From CBDTYW01 sp965364735 (GTDB taxonomy: Bacteria > Actinomycetota > Nitriliruptoria > Nitriliruptorales > Nitriliruptoraceae), in contig CBDTYW010000128.1 in NCBI GenBank assembly GCA_965364735.1, positions 1 through 10,403 on the forward strand: a DNA stretch of 10,403 nt, in the 5' to 3' direction. The notes below the pieces were generated by a model. That model made no database searches, was not told the DNA's origin, and saw only the letters and a list, made by a program, of their open reading frames with translations. A program made the position numbers and the translations under genes. Positions 6,386 to 10,403 of this stretch are shown here, piece after piece (the first letter of the stretch is position 1; each line of letters starts with the position of its first letter).

Positions 6386-7123
6386 ATGGCATGTGAATCC
6401 GAGCGATCTGACGACCTCGCGCTTCGCCATGTGCTCGGAGCGTTGAACGGCGCCGAGTCGACGGCGTTCCGCCGGCACCTCGTGGGCTGCCACGACTGCC
6501 GAGGCCGGGTGGCCGAGCTCCGCGGGATCGATGAGCATCTCACGGCCGCCGAGCAGGACGAGCGTGCCTCGATGGCGGTGCTGAAGACGCGCCCCGCACC
6601 GGTCGAGATCTCCGTCGTGGAGCACGCCGACCCGCCGTCGCGCTCGGAGCGGGTGCTCGGCGTCATCATCGTCGTGGGCGCCATCCTGCTGGCGTCGTTC
6701 GCCTTCTGGAACTTTCATCTGCGCGACCGAGAGGCCGTGTACGCGGCGACGGTCGCCGGGCAGCAGCAGGCCCTTGCGCTGGTCGCGAGCGGCGATCTGC
6801 GGCCGACGACGACCCTCATCGGGGTCGACGCGCGGGTGGCGGTCGACGGCGACCGCTTCGCGGTCACCCTCACAGGACTCGAGCTCGAGGACGGCCAGCT
6901 GCTCGCCATCTGGACGCACGACGCGACCGATGACACGTGGGACTTCCGCGGGGCCGTCAGGGCGGGCGTGCTCGGTCCGCTCGGATCGTTCTCGACCTCC
7001 GGGGAACGTCGCGGGGCTGACGCCCTGCGCCTGACCTCGCAGGCCGGCCCGTTCGACCCCCTCGCCGGGCCCGCCGGCACCACGGTCGTCGACGCGGCCT
7101 TCCAGGACGACGACGAGGGATGA
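6386..7123 (+). CDS. Membrane-bound RskA-like anti-sigma factor with zinc-finger motif
   Basis: 245 residues in three parts. Residues 1-55 are an anti-sigma domain: LALRHVLGALNGAESTAFRRHLVGCHDCRGRVAEL, with the H-x3-C-x2-C motif of zinc-binding anti-sigma factors. Residues about 84-105 form one transmembrane segment (VLGVIIVVGAILLASFAFW). The C-terminal part (about 106-245) resembles the extracytoplasmic RskA C-domain (FAVTLTGLELEDGQLLAIW). It should hold an ECF sigma factor at the membrane until its outer domain is cleaved. No sigma gene lies beside it. ATG 6386 is preferred over GTG 6260, although AAAGGAGGAA sits before that GTG. The 42 extra residues are Arg/Pro-rich, and 16 of those 42 codons end in A or T, unlike real genes here. 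In contrast, ATG 6386 has a well-placed leaderless -10. Confidence 0.8.
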   Translation: MACESERSDDLALRHVLGALNGAESTAFRRHLVGCHDCRGRVAELRGIDEHLTAAEQDERASMAVLKTRPAPVEISVVEHADPPSRSERVLGVIIVVGAILLASFAFWNFHLRDREAVYAATVAGQQQALALVASGDLRPTTTLIGVDARVAVDGDRFAVTLTGLELEDGQLLAIWTHDATDDTWDFRGAVRAGVLGPLGSFSTSGERRGADALRLTSQAGPFDPLAGPAGTTVVDAAFQDDDEG

Positions 7124-7137
7124 CCTCGCAGGGCGGG

Positions 7138-7167
7138 TTGCTCGGCGGGAGCGCGGATGGCTACGGT
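7138..7167 (+). promoter_or_regulatory. Candidate tRNA-Val promoter (-35 and -10)
   Basis: TTGCTC at 7138-7143 and TACGGT at 7162-7167 are separated by 18 bases. The predicted start, near 7174, is about 5 bases before the mature tRNA 5' end. This makes tRNA transcription independent of the anti-sigma gene, which ends 14 bases before the -35. Confidence 0.5.
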
Positions 7168-7178
7168 CCCGCGTCCCG

Positions 7179-7254
7179 GGGCGCGTAGCTCACTCGGGAG
7201 AGCGCCGTCTTCACACGGCGGAGGTAGCAGGATCGAAACCTGCCGCGCCCACCA
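7179..7254 (+). tRNA. tRNA-Val(CAC), CCA encoded
   Basis: A full 76-base cloverleaf can be drawn. The acceptor GGGCGCG pairs perfectly with CGCGCCC. The D stem is GCTC/GAGC with an 8-base loop holding GG18-19. The anticodon stem is CCGTC/GGCGG (one T-G pair) around loop TTCACAC, with anticodon CAC at 7212-7214 reading GTG (valine). The variable loop is AGGTA, the T stem is GCAGG/CCTGC, the discriminator is A, and CCA is encoded. Three tertiary positions are unusual: C15 with A48 (normally G15-C48) and A54 in the T loop (normally T54). All stems are intact, so it is probably functional. Confidence 0.95.
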
Positions 7255-7276
7255 GCCAGACCAGCCAGCACACAGA

Positions 7277-7312
7277 CGAGACCCCCACCGGCTCCGGCCG
7301 GCGGGGGTCTCG
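7277..7312. terminator. Strong hairpin between convergent tRNA and heliorhodopsin genes
   Basis: CGAGACCCCC (7277-7286) pairs perfectly over 10 bp with GGGGGTCTCG (7303-7312), and the loop can pair further through CCGG/CCGG. It lies 22 bases after the tRNA CCA and 24 bases beyond the heliorhodopsin stop. It can therefore end transcription from both sides. No long T-run follows on either strand, which is common for GC-rich actinobacterial terminators. Confidence 0.75.
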
Positions 7313-7336
7313 TGGTTCGTGAAGGGTGCGTCCGCG

Positions 7337-8161
7337 TCAGGCGGGGATCAGCGTGTTCGCGAAGATCTGCCACGCCAGCGCGCTCTTCGCCGTCAGCGAG
7401 AGCACCTGGTAGGTCCGCTCGACGGTGAGGCTGTCCGCCCAGCGGCCGAACCTGGCGAACTGGGCCCACTGCGTGAAGGCGAAGCTGTTGAAGAAGAGGA
7501 AGATCGTGAAGACGATCCCGTAGACGAACCCGGGCGCGGACGGTCCGGTCGAGCCCGGCTGGAAGAGGTAGTACGCGATGACGATCCACGGGACGGCACC
7601 GGCGATCGAGCCGAAGGTGAACGGTGTCCACCACACGTCCTCGCCGGGCTGGTTCACCATCTCCATGACCCAGCCGAACAGGATCATCGTGACGTTGATC
7701 CCGGCGATCGCGATGAGCGCGGCGAGCTCGGTGACGTTGAGCAGGGAGATCAGGACGATCATCAGCGTGGACGAGACCGCGTACTCGACCCAGCGGAACC
7801 GGTTGCGACCGTGCGCGAGCTCGTCGAGGTAGCGCTCCCAGCCGACGGTGGCGATGATCCCGTGCGCGAGGGCGGAGAGCAGGAGGAAGCCGGCCGTGCC
7901 GATCGCGAGCGGGAACGAGAGGACCTCGACGACGGCCGACTCGGAGATCGGCGCTCCCGGCGGGCCCTGCATGTACCGCGCCACCACGGGCAGTGAGAAG
8001 TCCGTCGCGAGGACGAGCATCACGATGCCCTGCACGGCGTGGAGCAGGCCCAGCCCGATGTTCCAGCGGCGCAGCCCAGAAGCGGCGTCGGCGGGGACGG
8101 GTTGCGGCGGCGACGCACCGCGCCATCTGATCGCGGACGGGGTCGAGCTCGCGGAAGACAT
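7337..8161 (-). CDS. Heliorhodopsin (retinal-binding seven-helix photoreceptor)
   Basis: 274 residues with seven hydrophobic helices. Diagnostic heliorhodopsin blocks: RRWNIGLGLLHAVQG in helix 1 (His41), MQGPPGAP, LSALAHGI (His100), RFRWVEYAVSSTLMIVLI in helix 3 (Glu126, the Schiff-base counterion position), GINVTMILFGWVME, GAVPWIVIAYY, PGFVYGIVFTIFLFFNSFAF and helix 7 VLSLTAKSALAWQIFANTLIPA, where Lys259 is the retinal-linking lysine. These match the founding protein 48C12 closely, including the LIPA C-terminus. Heliorhodopsins sit inverted in the membrane (N-terminus in the cytoplasm) and have long photocycles. Most are thought not to pump ions but to signal or modulate partners. ATG 8161 is chosen because GAGGAA stands just before it; it leaves a polar N-terminus about 18 residues longer than in 48C12. 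No retinal or carotenoid synthesis gene is in view. It is divergent from the metallopeptidase lipoprotein and converges on the tRNA. Confidence 0.95.
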   Translation of the reverse strand: MSSASSTPSAIRWRGASPPQPVPADAASGLRRWNIGLGLLHAVQGIVMLVLATDFSLPVVARYMQGPPGAPISESAVVEVLSFPLAIGTAGFLLLSALAHGIIATVGWERYLDELAHGRNRFRWVEYAVSSTLMIVLISLLNVTELAALIAIAGINVTMILFGWVMEMVNQPGEDVWWTPFTFGSIAGAVPWIVIAYYLFQPGSTGPSAPGFVYGIVFTIFLFFNSFAFTQWAQFARFGRWADSLTVERTYQVLSLTAKSALAWQIFANTLIPA

Positions 8162-8163
8162 GG

Positions 8164-8169
8164 TTCCTC
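8164..8169 (-). promoter_or_regulatory. Ribosome binding site deciding the heliorhodopsin start
   Basis: Minus-strand GAGGAA ends 2 bases before ATG 8161. The spacing is short, but it is the best Shine-Dalgarno in this leader. It supports ATG 8161 over the longer open frame beginning at 8227, whose extra residues are low-complexity. Confidence 0.5.
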
Positions 8170-8225
8170 GAAGAGATGTGGACAGGGGGTTCGCGCCCGA
8201 CCACGGCGCGGATCGGCTCGGCGCC

Positions 8226-8231
8226 ACCGTA
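8226..8231 (-). promoter_or_regulatory. Candidate -10 box of the heliorhodopsin gene
   Basis: On the minus strand 8231-8226 reads TACGGT, identical to the boxes proposed for the anti-sigma and tRNA genes. It predicts a start near 8219 and a leader of about 58 bases. The -35 is not clear. It shares its outer TA with the opposing -10 box. Confidence 0.45.
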
Positions 8232-8235
8232 GAGT
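8230..8235 (+). promoter_or_regulatory. Candidate -10 box of the metallopeptidase lipoprotein gene
   Basis: TAGAGT fits TANNNT and predicts a start near 8242, with a leader of about 27 bases holding GAGGACAGGAA before ATG 8269. No TTG-type -35 was found. It overlaps the opposing heliorhodopsin -10 by 2 bp. Confidence 0.45.
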
Positions 8236-8268
8236 GAGCCTCGGTGCCGAGGACAGGAATCTGCGATC

Positions 8269-9615
8269 ATGGTCAGTCGCCCCGCGACCGCGTCGATGAC
8301 TCTGGTCCTTGCGCTGGTGCTCGTGGGCTGCGGTCGGGCGAGCTCGACCGCCGAGCTTCGCTCGGACCTGCCGCCCGGCGCCGTCGCGCTCGTCGTGCCG
8401 ACGGCGGAGCCGGGTGTCTCCCCGTCCTCGACCGACAGCCTCGAGCATCGCGCCACCGATGCCGAGATCGAGGCCACGCTGGCCGGCATCTCCGCGGCCT
8501 TCGGGGCAGCAGACCCCGAGGCGCTGCGTCCATGGCTGGCTGACGCGGATTCCGACTTCGGTCGACGTTGGCTGGAGCGTGCAGCCCACCTCGGGGCGCT
8601 GCCGCTCCTCGATCACCAGATGGCGCTCGGGATCGGGCTCCCGGACCTCACGTCTCCGCGGACACGTGCCGAGCACGGTCTGGACGCGAACGTCCGCTGG
8701 ATCCGTGAACGCTTCCGCCTTGACGGCTTCGACGCGGAACCCGCCGGCTACGACCTCTTCCTGACGTTCGTCCGCGGCGAGGGCGAGGCCTGGCTGGTCG
8801 TCGGCGACGAGGACGCTGAGCCGCTCGGCCTGATCAGCGACGACCATCTCTGGGACCAGGGCCCGGTCGTCGTCACCAGCCGCGGGGGCCTTGCCGCGAT
8901 CCACCATCCTGGCCAGCCGAACGTCGACGAGGTCCTGCTCGACGCAGAACGTGCCCTCGTCATCGCACAGCAACGGTGGCCGATCGCGTTTCCGCCACGC
9001 GTTCCCGTGATCATCCCGGCGACGCAGCAGGAGCTCGGCGAGCTCCTGCACGTCACGTTCGCGCTGGACAACTTCGTGGCGTTCGCGACGGCCAGCGTCG
9101 AGGGAGAGCTCGGGGACTTCCGCTTCGGAGGCAACAGGATCGTCGTGAACCCGTCGAGCTTCCTGAACCGCACCGCAGCGACGCGCGAGCAGATCCTCGT
9201 CCACGAGTTCCTGCATGTCGCGTCGCGTCCGGTCTCCGGTCCGCAGGTCCCGTCGTGGCTGGACGAAGGCATCGCGCAGGCCATCGGTGAACGCAGCTCC
9301 TCGACGGGCACGACGCTGCTGCTCGACGCCGCTCGGGACCCGGCCTTCATCGGGGCGTTGCCGCTCGACGCGGAGTTCACGACCGGTGGCCGTGACCGCG
9401 TGTTCCTCAGCTACCAGAGCGCCTGGAGCTTCATCGATCATCTGGCGCGACGTTTCAGCGTCGACGACGTCGCGCGGTTCTACACCGCCGTCGGGGCCGG
9501 ATCGATCGCCCTGCCCGGGACCGAGACCTACCACGTCGACCGCGCAGCACGTGAGGTGTTCGGTGTGCCCTTCGCCGACCTCAGGGAATCCTGGCGCGCC
9601 GAGCTGGCAGCCTGA
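8269..9615 (+). CDS. Secreted HExxH zinc metallopeptidase-like lipoprotein (MA clan, gluzincin type)
   Basis: 448 residues. The N-terminus is a lipoprotein signal: a hydrophobic stretch TLVLALVLVG followed by Cys21 in lipobox LVGC, so the protein should be anchored outside the membrane. Residues about 60-200 look like an NTF2-like accessory domain (EIEATLAGISAAFGAADPEA, then YDLFLTFVRGEGEAWLVVGD and HLWDQGPVVVT). The C-terminal half is a gluzincin-type peptidase domain: VPVIIPATQQELGELL, FALDNFVAFA, RIVVNP, the zinc motif ILVHEFLHVASR (His312, Glu313, His316) and the third ligand in SWLDEGIAQAIGE (Glu333). All catalytic residues are present, so it is probably active. The substrate is unknown. 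ATG 8269 has AGGA about 11 bases upstream. It is divergent from the heliorhodopsin and ends 8 bases before the converging histidine kinase stop. Confidence 0.85.
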   Translation: MVSRPATASMTLVLALVLVGCGRASSTAELRSDLPPGAVALVVPTAEPGVSPSSTDSLEHRATDAEIEATLAGISAAFGAADPEALRPWLADADSDFGRRWLERAAHLGALPLLDHQMALGIGLPDLTSPRTRAEHGLDANVRWIRERFRLDGFDAEPAGYDLFLTFVRGEGEAWLVVGDEDAEPLGLISDDHLWDQGPVVVTSRGGLAAIHHPGQPNVDEVLLDAERALVIAQQRWPIAFPPRVPVIIPATQQELGELLHVTFALDNFVAFATASVEGELGDFRFGGNRIVVNPSSFLNRTAATREQILVHEFLHVASRPVSGPQVPSWLDEGIAQAIGERSSSTGTTLLLDAARDPAFIGALPLDAEFTTGGRDRVFLSYQSAWSFIDHLARRFSVDDVARFYTAVGAGSIALPGTETYHVDRAAREVFGVPFADLRESWRAELAA

Positions 9616-9623
9616 GCCGCCGC

Positions 9624-10403
9624 TCAGCCGGCCGCAGCGGGGAGCACGACGCGGACGTGGCCTCCGGGGCCGGGCCGCGCAGAGATGCTGCCCTGATGCG
9701 CCTCGACGAGCCCGCGAGCGATCGCGAGGCCGAGCCCCGCACCACCGGCGTCACGAGAGCGGGATTCCTCCGCGCGGGTGAACGAGTCGAACGCGGTGTC
9801 CAGGAAGCCGGCGTCGAAGCCGGCCCCGTCGTCGTCGACGTCGAGCTCGACACCGCCTGGGCCGCGCCGCAGCGCGATCGTGACCGCGCCGGACTCGGGG
9901 GAGTGACGGATCGCGTTGTGCAGGAGGTTGCGGACCACACGGCCGAGCTCACGGTCTGCGCCGTCGACGGGAGCCGGCCCGTCGGTGTCGAGCCTGAGCC
10001 GGATCCCGCGCGCGTCGGCGAGCGGCCGCAGCGACTCGATCGACTCGTCCGCCACCTCGCGGAGGTCGAGCCGGTCACGGCGGAGGTCGAGCCCGCCGGA
10101 CTCGATGCGCGCCATCAGAAAGAGGTCCTCGACCATGTCGGTCAGCAGCGCGACGTCGTTGCTCATGGCGACGAGGTAGCGGTCGGGATCCGTCGCGAGC
10201 CCGTCCTGCAGCGCTTCGATCGCGCCCTGCAGCGCTGTCAGCGGGGTCCGGAGGTCATGACCGAGCGCTGCCAAGAAGTGGTCACGCGCGGCTTGCATGG
10301 CTTCGCGTTCGGTTGCTGCGGCCGCGAGCTGGGCGACCATGCTGTCCAGGCCCAAGGCCAGGTCGCCGACCTCGTCGCGGCGGTCGACGCCGGTCCGCAC
10401 CGT
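9624..10403 (-). CDS. Sensor histidine kinase, C-terminal part (runs off right edge)
   Basis: 259 C-terminal residues are visible; the frame stays open to the window end, so the sensor and membrane part is missing. In order: the end of a HAMP linker (DRRDEVGDLALGLDSMVAQL, about 7-26), a HisKA dimerisation domain with H box HDLRTPL (phospho-acceptor His at 10257-10259), then the HATPase domain with N box NLLHNAIRHS, G1 box DDDGAGF, F region FDSFTRAEESR and G2 box GGAGLGLAIARGLVEAHQG. All catalytic boxes are intact, so autophosphorylation and transfer to a response regulator are expected. No partner regulator is in the window; it would normally lie upstream, beyond the right edge. The HAMP implies a transmembrane sensor. 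The GTG at 10400 is internal to HAMP and should not be taken as the start. Confidence 0.93.
   Translation of the reverse strand, partial: TVRTGVDRRDEVGDLALGLDSMVAQLAAAATEREAMQAARDHFLAALGHDLRTPLTALQGAIEALQDGLATDPDRYLVAMSNDVALLTDMVEDLFLMARIESGGLDLRRDRLDLREVADESIESLRPLADARGIRLRLDTDGPAPVDGADRELGRVVRNLLHNAIRHSPESGAVTIALRRGPGGVELDVDDDGAGFDAGFLDTAFDSFTRAEESRSRDAGGAGLGLAIARGLVEAHQGSISARPGPGGHVRVVLPAAAG

Noticed and set aside
7252..7269. Short direct repeat CCAGCCAG after the tRNA as an attachment site
   Set aside because: The copies are 8 bases long and adjacent, and there is no integrase or second distant copy. It is simple local duplication.
9620..9640. CCGCT/AGCGG hairpin between the lipoprotein and kinase genes as a terminator
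   Set aside because: It has a 5-bp stem, an 11-base loop and no T-run, and lies inside the kinase coding end.

Overview
The window is very GC-rich, gene-dense and free of mobile elements. The subfamilies seen (actinobacterial-type VanW protein, RskA-like anti-sigma factor, heliorhodopsin, HExxH lipoprotein) point to an actinomycetote. A deep-branching class is possible, but that placement is inference, not proof.

Layout from left to right. On the minus strand, an M42-type zinc aminopeptidase overlaps by an ATGA junction with a GNAT acetyltransferase that runs off the left edge. Divergent from them on the plus strand is a two-domain 3-mercaptopyruvate sulfurtransferase (rhodanese), followed by a DsbA/HCCA-isomerase-fold protein with no cysteine at all. 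That gene converges, with only 3 bases between, on a minus-strand yaaA (UPF0246, peroxide stress). A 295-base gap with no convincing gene follows. Next comes a large minus-strand VanW/YoaR-like envelope protein, divergent from a membrane anti-sigma factor whose transcript looks leaderless. A tRNA-Val(CAC) with its own promoter and encoded CCA follows, then a strong hairpin terminator. This terminator also serves the converging minus-strand gene, a heliorhodopsin.

The heliorhodopsin is divergent from a secreted HExxH metallopeptidase-like lipoprotein, and their predicted -10 boxes overlap by 2 bp. At the right edge a sensor histidine kinase (HAMP end, HisKA, HATPase) enters from the right on the minus strand and converges on the lipoprotein gene.

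The genes do not form one pathway. The theme is cell envelope and stress: peroxide (YaaA), sulfur/thiol chemistry (rhodanese), envelope (VanW, anti-sigma factor, lipoprotein, kinase) and light (heliorhodopsin). The most notable item is the heliorhodopsin with its overlapping divergent promoter. Smaller points are an unusual tRNA core, a thioredoxin-fold protein that has lost its redox motif, an anti-sigma factor with no sigma gene beside it, and a TACGGT -10 box recurring at three promoters.
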